DNA from: an uncultured Prevotellaceae bacterium
GTDB lineage: Bacteria > Bacteroidota > Bacteroidia > Bacteroidales > Muribaculaceae
Direction: 5' to 3'
DNA: 53,954 nt
NCBI GenBank assembly: GCA_900316835.1
Contig: ONEL01000025.1
Coordinates: 1 to 53,954 of the forward strand
Numbering within the stretch: the first letter of the stretch is position 1; each line of letters opens with the position of its first letter. Made by a program: the position numbers and the translations under genes. Below, one piece after another: positions 8,050-16,468 of this stretch. The notes under the pieces are model-generated. The model saw only the letters and a list, made by a program, of their open reading frames with translations, made no database searches and was not told the DNA's origin.

Positions 8050-9342
8050 ATGAATTTTGTAGAAGAATTAACTTGGAGAGGCATGATCAATAACATCATG
8101 CCAGGTACTGAAGAACAGTTGAACAAGGAGATGACATCGGCCTACGTGGGCATTGACCCCACTGCCGACTCGCTACACATTGGCCACCTGGTGAGCATCA
8201 TGATGCTCAAGCACTTCCAGCGTGCCGGGCATCGTCCCATCGCCTTGATAGGTGGAGCAACGGGCATGATTGGCGACCCATCAATGAAGTCGCAAGAGCG
8301 CAAGCTCATTGACGAGGAGACATTGCGCCACAACCAGGAGGCAATTCGCAAGCAACTCTCTCACTTCCTCGACTTCGACAGCGATGCCCCTAATCATGCG
8401 GTGCTCGTTAACAACTACGACTGGATGAAAGAGTTCTCGTTCCTGAACTTCATTCGCGACATTGGTAAGCACATCACTGTCAACTACATGATGGCTAAGG
8501 ACAGCGTGAAGAAGCGCCTTGCCGCCAACGCCGACCATGGCATGTCGTTCACCGAGTTTAGCTACCAGCTACTCCAGGGCTACGATTTCCTCTACCTTTA
8601 TGAGCATGAGGGCTGCCGCTTGCAAATGGGAGGTAGCGACCAGTGGGGCAACATCACCACCGGCACCGAGCTCATTCGCCGCATCAATGGTGGTGAAGCC
8701 TATGCCATCACCTGTCCATTGATTACCAAGGCTGATGGTGGCAAGTTTGGCAAGACCGAGAGTGGCAACGTGTGGCTCGACCCCGAGCGCACATCTCCCT
8801 ACAAGTTCTATCAGTTCTGGCTCAACGTGAGCGATGCCGATGCCGCCAAGTATATCAAGATTTTCACCGACCTGCCACAAGAGGAAATCAAGGCGCTAGA
8901 GCAAGAGCAAGAGCGTGATCCAGGCATGCGTCCATTGCAAAAACGCTTAGCCCGCGAAATCACCACTATGGTACACTCAGCCCAAGACTATGAGATGGCT
9001 GTAGAGGCATCGCAAATTCTCTTTAGCAACAAGGCTAAGGACATTCTCCACAAGATTGACGAAGCAACGTTGCTCTCGGTTTTTGAAGGCGTTCCACAAT
9101 TTGAGATTAGCCGTGACGCCCTCAGCGCTGGCATTCCCGCCATAGCCTTGCTTGCTGAGCACGCAGCCGTTTTCCCCAGCAAGGGTGAGATGCGCAAGAT
9201 GACCCAGGGCGGTGGTGTGAGCATCAACAAGGAGAAAATAAGCGATCCTAACATGGTTATCGACAGCTCATACCTGCTCAATGACAAGTATATCCTTGCT
9301 CAGCGTGGCAAGAAAAACTACTTCCTGCTTATCGCAAAGTAA
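8050..9342 (+). CDS. tyrS: Tyrosyl-tRNA synthetase
   Basis: A class I aminoacyl-tRNA synthetase that charges tRNA-Tyr. The HIGH motif appears as [15 protein letters not shown], followed by the TyrS-specific [23 protein letters not shown] contacts tyrosine, and KFGKTESGN is the KMSKS-equivalent loop. The C-terminal S4-like domain begins near residue 365. The length of 430 residues is normal for bacterial TyrS. It is transcribed alone from a well-formed promoter. Confidence 0.97.
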   Translation: MNFVEELTWRGMINNIMPGTEEQLNKEMTSAYVGIDPTADSLHIGHLVSIMMLKHFQRAGHRPIALIGGATGMIGDPSMKSQERKLIDEETLRHNQEAIRKQLSHFLDFDSDAPNHAVLVNNYDWMKEFSFLNFIRDIGKHITVNYMMAKDSVKKRLAANADHGMSFTEFSYQLLQGYDFLYLYEHEGCRLQMGGSDQWGNITTGTELIRRINGGEAYAITCPLITKADGGKFGKTESGNVWLDPERTSPYKFYQFWLNVSDADAAKYIKIFTDLPQEEIKALEQEQERDPGMRPLQKRLAREITTMVHSAQDYEMAVEASQILFSNKAKDILHKIDEATLLSVFEGVPQFEISRDALSAGIPAIALLAEHAAVFPSKGEMRKMTQGGGVSINKEKISDPNMVIDSSYLLNDKYILAQRGKKNYFLLIAK

Positions 9343-9542
9343 AACACTTCGCATGAAGTTGTGATAACACAAGGAACCATGTGAGTGTGATGGGAGGGTG
9401 TGTCAAGATGCGTCGCATTTTTGACACATCCTCAAGTTTTTTCTCACGTTTTTCAACACTCTCTTTTTCAACAACAATGCCACAATCTACATTACTTTTG
9501 TTTTCAGAAGAGTGGAACATGCAATTGGAATTGTGAGTGAGC

Positions 9543-10031
9543 TTATAGAAAATAGACTAAACAAATTATCACGTAAATTGCAATGAGAATGATGGTGAAG
9601 GGGATGAATGCCACTATTATTCGCCATATTGTACCCCAGTAGCTGTAGCCCGACAGCTGCTTGATGGGAATGATTGCCAGTAATAAGACTATCAGGTCGA
9701 AGTAAGATTCGGCCTTGAAACTAAAGCATAGCAGTGACGGGATGATGATACAGATGAGAAGCATGTTGGCGATATAAACCATTGCAACGAAGCATTCTGA
9801 GAAGCGCAAGTCAGGGATGGCGGGGCTATGCTTGAACATTATATAAAGCGGACCACTTAAGAGTAGCAGGTAGGCAAGCACCGCAAGTTGAGGGTTTTGC
9901 CTAATAATGTCTTCAATTTTATAGATCATTTGGTAGGCCGCTATGCTGATTTCCTTACTTTCTGTGCTTAGCGTCATGTCGGTCTTGGTTTCAGCCTGCA
10001 ATTTTTCGGTATGCACCTTTTCTTCATCCAT
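9543..10031 (-). CDS. DUF3667-like membrane protein, C-terminal part (after in-frame TAG)
   Basis: A 162-residue open frame with four hydrophobic segments (about residues 46-62, 78-100, 105-127 and 138-160). It has no recognisable independent function. It lies in the same reading frame as the upstream zinc-ribbon ORF and is separated from it only by a TAG and one TAT codon. I read it as the membrane domain of one DUF3667 protein of about 272 residues. Its ATG (MDEEKVHTEKLQ) lies in a charged linker, where independent initiation is possible but not needed. If the TAG is not read through, this part is probably not translated efficiently. Confidence 0.6.
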   Translation of the reverse strand: MDEEKVHTEKLQAETKTDMTLSTESKEISIAAYQMIYKIEDIIRQNPQLAVLAYLLLLSGPLYIMFKHSPAIPDLRFSECFVAMVYIANMLLICIIIPSLLCFSFKAESYFDLIVLLLAIIPIKQLSGYSYWGTIWRIIVAFIPFTIILIAIYVIICLVYFL

Positions 10032-10034
10032 ATA

Positions 10035-10361
10035 CTACTGGTAGCGGTTTATGCCCTTGACGTTCAAGCCAGTTTCAATAATCAGTGAAAGAGTGCAGAT
10101 GAGGAAGAGCATCTTAAATGGAGGGAAATAGGCCATCTGCATGCCTCTGAGATAATCGCGAATCATGTAACCAGGTCGCAGGAACAGGTCGCGAAGGGCA
10201 CGGAACATGCCCCTGTTGCCCAATCCCCACACATCGATAAAAAGCAGGAAGGCATTCTTGAATGAGTATCGCCCAATCTTTGATGACTGTCCGCACTGAG
10301 GACAGTAGTTACCCACATATTGCCGGGCACAAGTTGGGCAGACGTGCTCATCCTTTGTCAT
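10035..10361 (-). CDS. DUF3667-family protein, N-terminal zinc-ribbon part
   Basis: A 108-residue ORF with a four-cysteine zinc ribbon (CPTCARQYVGNYCPQCGQ), then the family signature LFLRPGYMIRDYLRGMQMAYF and a first hydrophobic segment (PPFKMLFLICTLSLII). These are hallmarks of DUF3667 proteins, whose biochemical function is unknown and which normally continue into several membrane helices. Here the frame stops at TAG (CAG TAG TAT ATG), and the missing helices follow directly in the same frame. This is a nonsense-interrupted gene, a sequencing difference, or a recoded stop. Confidence 0.75.
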   Translation of the reverse strand: MTKDEHVCPTCARQYVGNYCPQCGQSSKIGRYSFKNAFLLFIDVWGLGNRGMFRALRDLFLRPGYMIRDYLRGMQMAYFPPFKMLFLICTLSLIIETGLNVKGINRYQ

Positions 10362-10565
10362 AGGCTTTACACGATGAGGAACTTTCTGCCACTCGCAGAA
10401 TTCCTTGAATGGATTTTTTTTTCTTCAAACAACATGAAAGCAGAATATCTTCACACCGTTGTAACTGTTCGGAATCCGGCTTAATGTGCTATGGTTTTAG
10501 CATTTTCATTGCAAAAATACAATAATTCTTGAAAAGTAGGCTATTTCGCCCGATTTTTTTGAAAA

Positions 10566-12077
10566 TCACATTGTTCTATGTTCCTGGGCACCTGTCATGC
10601 GCGACATTAGCATTATTGTAGCTAGTGACGCCGCAAGGCCGTAGTAGACGGCATCACCAGGCAAGTGAGCGAAATGAGCAGCTAGCATCACCGCAGTGCC
10701 CACAGGCATCGATAACAGTACTGAGCGGGGAGAGAACCTGCCGGGAAGCCATATTGCGAAACTCAAAGGGAACACTATAGCCACCGCCCTCAGTCCGAGC
10801 GACAGAAATCCCAGGTCGTTGATAAAAGAGCCGTGAAAGGCTTGAGCGAAGGCAACTCCCAGCGCTAGCAGAGCCACAATCGACAGGCGTGTTTGCAACA
10901 GTTGCGACATGGTAAGATTTCCTAGCTTGCGCTGCGCATTAGCAATCACATCGCGCACTAGAATCGTAGCTCCACCCAAGCATAATCCACTGCCACACCC
11001 CAGAATGTTGATGAGCAGCGTGCCCAGCATGAGACCTCCAAACCATGCCGGCAGGTGGTTAATAATAAAAGCCGGGAAGGCTTGCGACGAGTCTCTTATT
11101 ACCCCTAGTCCTGCTGGAAGCGCCTCGCCAGCTTGCTGCATGGCAGCGAGCTCGGAGGCTGTAATGTAATGACCCCGCATGTAAATACCCACCAGTGTGC
11201 ATGCGGCACCAATGAATGGGATGAAAAACGCGCAGTAGAGTGCGCCCCGGCGAGCCTTGGCAGTAGTGGCTCCCGACCAGATGCATTGCGCGTAGGTTTG
11301 AGTCGACACTACTCCCAGCACTATCGATAGGCATCCGCCCAGGTCCTTCATCACCCCTCGCGCCAGCAGGTTGCCATAGCGGTTGTGAATTTCCTCGGCA
11401 TTGGCAATATCATTAGCGCTAGCGATAGTGGGTGAACTAAACATCTGATTCAGGCTACTGGCGAAACCGTCGGCTCCTCCAGCCAGTCGCCACACCACTA
11501 TGCCGGTTATCACCGATCCGCAGTAGAGCATGATGAGTTTTACTATGCCTCCAGCGCCAGCACTGCGAATGCCTCCCGAGAGCACAAAAAGCATAATGAG
11601 CACCGCACCCACAATGAGCGACCACAACGTGGAGAGGTTGAACAGGCTCCCTATCATGGCTCCCGATGTGAGCACCTGAGCAACGATGCTAATGAAAATT
11701 CCCAGCAGGAATAGTAGCGAGCCCACAGTCTCCACTTTGCGACCATATTGCTTGCGCACCAGTTCGAGCAAGGTGGAGCACCCGCTGCGTCGCAAGGGCC
11801 CGGCATAAAATATAGCAAGAACCACACCTCCCAATGCCGCTCCCAGTGTGAACCACCATGCCGAGAGACCGTAGCTGAATGCCAGTTGAGCCGTGCCCAC
11901 TGTCGACTGTCCTCCAGCCAGAGTGGTGAGGAAAGCTCCACACACCATCCAGCTCCCTGATGTGCCGCCAGTGGTGAAAGCTCGCTCATCTTTCACATTC
12001 CTGCCCGAGAGCCAACTTATTATCAAGAGTAGTGCCACCGTGAGTAGCACTCCTGTCAAGTGAACTATTGATACCAT
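10566..12077 (-). CDS. Sodium:solute symporter family transporter
   Basis: A 503-residue polytopic inner-membrane protein of the SSS (SLC5-like) family with about 13 hydrophobic segments. The first helices carry RAFTTGGTSGSWMVCGAF and AGGQSTVGTAQLAFSYGLSAWW, which match the TM1 sodium/substrate region of the family. The substrate is unknown. The start at 12077 (MVSIVHLTGV) places the first helix immediately, as usual. It diverges from the DNPH1-like gene; each has its own TAnnTTTG box in the 134-base gap. Confidence 0.88.
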   Translation of the reverse strand: MVSIVHLTGVLLTVALLLIISWLSGRNVKDERAFTTGGTSGSWMVCGAFLTTLAGGQSTVGTAQLAFSYGLSAWWFTLGAALGGVVLAIFYAGPLRRSGCSTLLELVRKQYGRKVETVGSLLFLLGIFISIVAQVLTSGAMIGSLFNLSTLWSLIVGAVLIMLFVLSGGIRSAGAGGIVKLIMLYCGSVITGIVVWRLAGGADGFASSLNQMFSSPTIASANDIANAEEIHNRYGNLLARGVMKDLGGCLSIVLGVVSTQTYAQCIWSGATTAKARRGALYCAFFIPFIGAACTLVGIYMRGHYITASELAAMQQAGEALPAGLGVIRDSSQAFPAFIINHLPAWFGGLMLGTLLINILGCGSGLCLGGATILVRDVIANAQRKLGNLTMSQLLQTRLSIVALLALGVAFAQAFHGSFINDLGFLSLGLRAVAIVFPLSFAIWLPGRFSPRSVLLSMPVGTAVMLAAHFAHLPGDAVYYGLAASLATIMLMSRMTGAQEHRTM

Positions 12078-12101
12078 TTAAAAAAGTAAATTTTCTCGCT
12101 G

Positions 12102-12109
12102 CAAAGGTA
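12102..12109 (-). promoter_or_regulatory. Putative -7 box of the symporter gene
   Basis: Reads TACCTTTG on the minus strand, matching TAnnTTTG, 24 bases before the symporter ATG. There is no convincing -33 element. Confidence 0.45.
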
Positions 12110-12183
12110 GGGCTTTTATTTGAAATGAGTGGGGCTAAAAGCTATTTTAACCTTCAAAGTGGGGATTTTTAAAACAAAAAAAG

Positions 12184-12191
12184 TAACTTTG
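12184..12191 (+). promoter_or_regulatory. Putative -7 box of the DNPH1-like gene
   Basis: TAACTTTG matches the Bacteroidetes -7 consensus and lies 20 bases before the ATG. No TTTG is found at the usual upstream spacing. Confidence 0.5.
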
Positions 12192-12211
12192 CGCATTAAG
12201 AGCTTCAAATT

Positions 12212-12631
12212 ATGGAAAAAAAGAAGAAGATTTATTTTGCCGGCTCGATTCGTGGTGGCAGGGTGGACGCAAAGCTTTATAGCCGAATGATAGCGCACAT
12301 GAAGCACATGGGGCACACAGTGCTTACCGAGCACGTGGGAAGTAGCAACCTGTGCCTAGTGGAACAAGGGCATACCGATGCCGCTATCTACCTCCAGGAC
12401 ACGGCATGGCTTCGTGAGAGCGACGTGGTGATAGCCGAGTGTACATGTCCGTCGCTAGGTGTGGGCTACGAGCTCGCCTATGCCGAGGCACGCAACATTC
12501 CTGTTCACATTTTTTATAATCCGGCTAAGTGTGCTCTCTCGGCAATGCTCAAAGGAAATGAATATTTCTTTATCCACCCCTATGAGAGTGAAGAAGAGAT
12601 ATTCACAACACTTGAAGAATTATTAATATAG
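12212..12631 (+). CDS. DNPH1/Rcl-like 2'-deoxynucleoside 5'-phosphate N-hydrolase
   Basis: A 139-residue member of the nucleoside 2-deoxyribosyltransferase superfamily. Its pattern resembles the animal enzyme DNPH1 (Rcl), which cleaves the N-glycosidic bond of deoxynucleoside monophosphates. Shared elements in order are YFAGSIRGGR (8-17, phosphate-binding), VLTEHVG, an Asp in LQDTAWL, DVVIAECTCPSLGVGYELAY (catalytic Glu in GYE), and the late LSAMLKG serine contributed to the neighbouring active site in the dimer. A role in clearing damaged or excess dNMPs is inferred. Other members of the superfamily act on free nucleosides, but the SIRGG and PSLGVGYE pair favours DNPH1. Confidence 0.8.
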   Translation: MEKKKKIYFAGSIRGGRVDAKLYSRMIAHMKHMGHTVLTEHVGSSNLCLVEQGHTDAAIYLQDTAWLRESDVVIAECTCPSLGVGYELAYAEARNIPVHIFYNPAKCALSAMLKGNEYFFIHPYESEEEIFTTLEELLI

Positions 12632-12677
12632 GATTCCTAAAGTATTTTTTTCATTGATAGTTGCTGGTTTTTTTCTG

Positions 12678-12752
12678 AAAGACAATTACGGACTAATGAT
12701 TTGTGCATTAGAGGGGGGTATTAAAGACAAATGCTTGTGTAACGTTTTTTTA
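12678..12752 (+). repeat. Family A dispersed repeat
   Basis: AAAGACAATTACGGACTAAT followed by GATTTGTGCATTAGAGGGG is the same unit as at 7449, here with a diverged tail ending in AACAAATTACAAACAATTA. It occupies most of the gap before the metallophosphoesterase gene. Confidence 0.85.
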
Positions 12753-12786
12753 AAAAACAAATTACAAACAATTAATTTGTGGCTTT

Positions 12787-14265
12787 ATGAAAAAAATATT
12801 AATCACCGTGTGCTTGCTCATGGCAACTGCCGTGGCTATCGCAACACCCGTCGATGAGATGAAAAATAACACGATTGCCCAGTACAAAATAATGGTTATC
12901 AGCGATATCCACTTGCTTGCGCCTGCTCTGCACGACGATGGGCAAGCGGCAGTAGCTCTCGACTCAGGCGACATGAAACTGGTGCTTGAGAGCGACCTTG
13001 TGATGGAGAAAATGGCCCACGTGATAGAGAGCGAGAAGCCATCACTGCTACTCATCACTGGCGACCTCACCCTCAATGGCGCGCGCGCGAGCCACAAGCG
13101 CCTTGTGGAGCATCTCAAGCAGTTGAAGCTAAAGGGTGTCAAGACACTTGTTATTCCTGGCAATCACGATGTGCTTTGCCCCTACTCTCGTAGCTATCTG
13201 GGCGACAAGGCACAACCTGTTGCCACAGTCACAGCTCAGGAGTTTGCAACTCTCTATCAGGACTCGGGCTACGGTTGCGGGTCGGAGCGTGACCCGTCGT
13301 CGCTGAGTTATGTGTGCGAGCCCCTACCAGGGCTTGTTGTGCTTGGCATCGACAGCAATCGCTATAGCGAAAACCGCTCGGTGACATGGAACGACTCGGT
13401 AACTGTGTATAACAACGGTGGCATTGTTAAAGGCTCTACTTTAGAGTGGATTGCCGGCAGTGAAATATTGCGTCAAGCCCGCGCCAGTGGTAAGAAGGTG
13501 ATTGCCATGATGCATCACCACCTGGTGGAGCACATTGATGGCGAGGCAAAAATGTTGCCTAACTACATCGTGAGCAATAACGAGCAGGTGTGCCAACAGT
13601 TGCAGCAAGTTGGTGTTCGTGCGGTGTTTACCGGGCACTTGCACATCACCGATGCCGCTACATGGGGTGGCACCATCACCGATGTAGCGACGGGTTCAGC
13701 ATCGGCATTCCCATTACCAATGCGCATCGCAACTATCTCCCAGCGCCTTGATACAATGACAATCAGCACCCGTTTCCTCGACAAGGACATTGATAATAGC
13801 ATTTTGCAAAAAAGCCTTAGTAAGATTAATAATAGCGCACCTGCACTAGCAGCTATCGCATCAAGACGCTTGTGGGCACGCATGGGTAAGCAAATGGGTG
13901 CCATCAAGGAAATGCTTGCTAGCCAGGGCGTTGATTTATCACATTTTCCTCAAGATGAGCATGATTTGCAAGAGCTAATCCTGCGCCACATGCAGCAACC
14001 CCTTTCACAAAGCTTGCTGGCTATCACATGTGGTGATGAGCAGCCACAGCAGGCTTCATCTATCATTGATGCTATCAGGAAGGGACTTCAAAGCATGGTT
14101 GCCGAGGTAATACCCGAGCAAGTCGACACTGTGGGTGAATTCCTCGTTGAGAGCCTCATGCCACGTGTGGAGCCACTATTGCGCAGTGCTCTTGAGGACA
14201 TAAACCAACTGGGGTCGCCACAAGAGTCACGCACCCCCGACCTCTCTCTCAAGATTGCACTTTAG
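12787..14265 (+). CDS. Exported calcineurin-like metallophosphoesterase
   Basis: A secreted phosphoesterase of 492 residues with an N-terminal signal peptide (MKKILITVCLLMATAVAIA). The five metal-binding blocks are in order: ISDIHL, LLITGDLTLNG, IPGNHDV, AMMHHH and FTGHLHI. This is the GpdQ/Icc-like class III cyclic-nucleotide/phosphodiester fold, but the substrate is undefined. The C-terminal 150 residues are helical with no known domain. The signal peptide suggests a periplasmic phosphate-scavenging or signalling role. The gene ends just before a 512-base stretch of repeats. Confidence 0.88.
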   Translation: MKKILITVCLLMATAVAIATPVDEMKNNTIAQYKIMVISDIHLLAPALHDDGQAAVALDSGDMKLVLESDLVMEKMAHVIESEKPSLLLITGDLTLNGARASHKRLVEHLKQLKLKGVKTLVIPGNHDVLCPYSRSYLGDKAQPVATVTAQEFATLYQDSGYGCGSERDPSSLSYVCEPLPGLVVLGIDSNRYSENRSVTWNDSVTVYNNGGIVKGSTLEWIAGSEILRQARASGKKVIAMMHHHLVEHIDGEAKMLPNYIVSNNEQVCQQLQQVGVRAVFTGHLHITDAATWGGTITDVATGSASAFPLPMRIATISQRLDTMTISTRFLDKDIDNSILQKSLSKINNSAPALAAIASRRLWARMGKQMGAIKEMLASQGVDLSHFPQDEHDLQELILRHMQQPLSQSLLAITCGDEQPQQASSIIDAIRKGLQSMVAEVIPEQVDTVGEFLVESLMPRVEPLLRSALEDINQLGSPQESRTPDLSLKIAL

Positions 14266-14309
14266 CTAAGCAACTAATTGTGCGAATTAATCAAATATAT
14301 AGTGGATTT

Positions 14310-14596
14310 TAGAGCGCGGAGCTCTTCAATTTCCATGCGAGCATGGCGCAACCCGACAATAGGGGGCGTGCTTCGCACTTAAAATTGAGGGAGGTTCGCT
14401 GTTCGCACACCGTGCCGGTGGCACGACTTATGCTGCTCACTCCCTCGAGCTAAAGGTTGAGGGAGGTTCGCTGTTCGCACACCGTGCCGGTGGCACGACT
14501 TATGCTGCTGTGACTCCCTCGAGCTTAAGGTTAAATTAAAATTGGCGATGAAATTTTTTTAAATTAATTTTTTAATCAATTTTAAGCGAAGCGCCC
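14310..14596 (+). repeat. Family C element, two-module copy
   Basis: A MITE-like element. The left end GGGCGTGCTTCGCACTTAAA (from 14364) and the right end TTTAAGCGAAGCGCCC (to 14596) are imperfect inverted repeats. Between them an approximately 73-base hairpin module (GAGGGAG ... CGTGCCGGTGGCACG ... CTCCCTC) is present twice, at about 14386-14458 and 14459-14531. The flanking part from 14310 (AGAGCG ... CATGCGAGCATGGCGCAACC) is shared with the copies at 23015 and, inverted, 50989. This element and the adjacent family D array fill the gap 14266-14777; I see no gene there. Confidence 0.85.
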
Positions 14597-14603
14597 ATTA
14601 CAA

Positions 14604-14666
14604 CTGACTGAGAACTGAAGACTGAGAACTGAAGACTGAGAACTGAAGACTGAGAACTGAAGACTA
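14604..14666 (+). repeat. Family D-type simple repeat (ACTGAGAACTGAAG units)
   Basis: Four tandem copies of a 15-base unit beginning GACTGAGAACTGAA abut the right end of the family C element. The reverse complement (TTCAGTTCTCAGTC) makes the array at 22857-22918. Confidence 0.88.
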
Positions 14667-14726
14667 AAAATTTAGCTTTATAACAATTTTTATCACAAAA
14701 ATAGTACCAGTAACACTAAATGTCTT

Positions 14727-14734
14727 TAACTTTG
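14727..14734 (+). promoter_or_regulatory. Putative -7 box of the first FKBP gene
   Basis: TAACTTTG lies 43 bases before the ATG and matches the -7 consensus. The -33 element is unclear. Confidence 0.5.
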
Positions 14735-14777
14735 CAGTTTGAAATATAAAGATATATAAATAACAACAACACATTAA

Positions 14778-15371
14778 ATGGATAAATTAAGCTATGCACT
14801 GGGCTTGAGTATGGCCCAGAATTTTAAGGGCTCAGGCATCCAGAGCATTAATGCCGATGACTTTGCCGACGCGCTGCGCGCTGTCTATGAGGACAAAGAG
14901 AAAAAAATGACCTATGACGAAGCCAAACAAGTGGTTCAAGACTTCTTTACCGAGCTTGAGGCAAACGCTGGCGCTATGAACGAAGAGCTAGGCAAGAAAT
15001 TTCTTGAGCAAAACGCTCAACAAGAGGGCGTGAAAGTTACCGCAAGCGGGTTGCAATATCTCGTGCTCAAGGAAGGTAACGGCGTGAAACCTGGTCCTAA
15101 CGATGCGGTTACAGTTCACTACACCGGTCGACTGATCGACGGCACTGTATTCGACAGCTCGGTAGAGCGTGGCGAGCCAGCCACCTTTGCTGTGGGACAA
15201 GTTATTCCCGGCTGGGTAGAAGGATTGCAACTGATGAGCGAAGGAGCCGCTTGGCGACTGTTCATTCCATCCAATCTTGCCTATGGTCCTCACGGCACAG
15301 GCCCCATTCAGCCCAACTCGACACTCATCTTCGACGTGCAGCTGATAAAGGTTAATCCAAGCAATAAATAA
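14778..15371 (+). CDS. FKBP-type peptidyl-prolyl cis-trans isomerase (197 aa)
   Basis: A prolyl isomerase with an FkpA/Mip-like helical N-terminal dimerisation region (residues 1-85) and a C-terminal FKBP domain (about 90-195). Active-site landmarks are VHYTGRLIDGTVFDSS, VIPGWVEGLQLM (with the classic Trp), LAYGP and TLIFDVQL. No signal peptide is visible, so unlike its two neighbours it may act in the cytoplasm. It is the first of three FKBP genes in a row on this strand, 40 bases before the next. Confidence 0.94.
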   Translation: MDKLSYALGLSMAQNFKGSGIQSINADDFADALRAVYEDKEKKMTYDEAKQVVQDFFTELEANAGAMNEELGKKFLEQNAQQEGVKVTASGLQYLVLKEGNGVKPGPNDAVTVHYTGRLIDGTVFDSSVERGEPATFAVGQVIPGWVEGLQLMSEGAAWRLFIPSNLAYGPHGTGPIQPNSTLIFDVQLIKVNPSNK

Positions 15372-15411
15372 TCACAATTAATATTCTAAACACACACAGA
15401 AACACAAAATT

Positions 15412-16344
15412 ATGAAAAAGTTATTTTCAGTGCTTATGGTAGCCCTTCTCGTGGGCACTATGGCAAGCTGTAACGGCAACAAGGCTGGCGACGACTCTAA
15501 GTCATCAAAGATTAATGACTCTATCGCTATGCAAATGGGACAACTCATTGGTTCACAACTCAAGATGATGCAGGAGCAACCTGGAGCCGACGAGTTTGAT
15601 CAAGCACAAATTTTGAAAGGTATTGAGACTATTCTCAAGAGCGACACCACCAAGAGAACCCGTTCTTACAATCAGGGACTGGCTATAGGTATGCAAATTC
15701 TTGCCGGTCTTGAGCAAACCGAGCAACAGAGTGGTAGCATCGACCGCAAGAAATTCCTCTCGGAGTTGAAGAAAGCTCTCAACAGCAAGGATAGCGTTGA
15801 CATGATGAAGCTGCAACAGATGCAGGGCAACATGATGGGTTTGATGCAACGCGCCGCTCAGGCTAAGGGTGCCGACAACGATAAGAAGGGTCAGCAGTAC
15901 ATTGCTGAGCAAATGAAGAAAGACAAGAGCTTTAAGAAATTGCCTTCTGGCCTCGTTTACAAGATTGTTAAGCAAGGTCAGGGCGAGAACTTTAACGACT
16001 CGGCTACAGTGGACGTTCTCTATGAGGGCAAGCACATCGACGGCAAGGTATTTGACAGCAAGAAAGACTCTCCTGTTCCCTTCAACCTCAAGCAAGTGGT
16101 TCCTGGTTTCCGCGAGTTGATTACAAACCTCAAGCCTGGAGCACAGGCTATCGCCATTATTCCTGGCGCTCTCGCCTATGGTGAGCAAGGCAACCCACAG
16201 GGGGGCATTGGCCCCAACGAGACACTGGTGTTTGAGGTAACTACTCAGGGTGTTCACGTTCAAGACCCCAACCAGATGCCAGGCATGCCCGCCGGCATGA
16301 GGAAAGCTCCCGCTCCCAAGCCCGCTCCCGCCAAGAAGAAATAA
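15412..16344 (+). CDS. FKBP-type prolyl isomerase, lipoprotein
   Basis: A 310-residue protein with a lipoprotein-type signal peptide ending at Cys20 (VGTMASC), so it is probably membrane anchored. The FkpA N-terminal domain covers about residues 35-170 (SIAMQMGQLIGSQLK). The FKBP domain covers about 185-280, with VLYEGKHIDGKVFDS, QVVPGFRELI and ALAYGEQG. The usual active-site Trp after PG is Phe, as in the third copy and as in several FkpA-type proteins. The C-terminus is a basic Ala/Pro/Lys tail (APKPAPAKKK). It is probably a chaperone/foldase for exported proteins. Confidence 0.93.
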   Translation: MKKLFSVLMVALLVGTMASCNGNKAGDDSKSSKINDSIAMQMGQLIGSQLKMMQEQPGADEFDQAQILKGIETILKSDTTKRTRSYNQGLAIGMQILAGLEQTEQQSGSIDRKKFLSELKKALNSKDSVDMMKLQQMQGNMMGLMQRAAQAKGADNDKKGQQYIAEQMKKDKSFKKLPSGLVYKIVKQGQGENFNDSATVDVLYEGKHIDGKVFDSKKDSPVPFNLKQVVPGFRELITNLKPGAQAIAIIPGALAYGEQGNPQGGIGPNETLVFEVTTQGVHVQDPNQMPGMPAGMRKAPAPKPAPAKKK

Positions 16345-16387
16345 TAAATCGTGAGGATTTAACAAACCCTTACTAGAATTTTATCCC

Positions 16388-16432
16388 GAGACTTCCTCTC
16401 CGCTCCCCCTTGATGTGCGGTGGGGAAGTCTC
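16388..16432 (+). terminator. Hairpin between FKBP genes 2 and 3
   Basis: A perfect 9-base stem (GAGACTTCC / GGAAGTCTC) with an inner CCCC...GGGG extension but only a weak T-rich tail. It may be a leaky terminator or a processing site that separates the third isomerase from the first two. Confidence 0.5.
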
Positions 16433-16468
16433 TTAGCTTAAGATAACTTTTTAAAATTATTTATTACA

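Noticed and set aside
14386..14531. CRISPR or direct-repeat array from the two hairpin modules
   Set aside because: Only two adjacent copies without spacers; single and zero-module versions elsewhere show that it is an internal module of a dispersed element.
16388..16432. Riboswitch or other structured RNA between the FKBP genes
   Set aside because: Only one simple hairpin is visible, with no further conserved structure; a weak terminator or processing site is the simpler reading.
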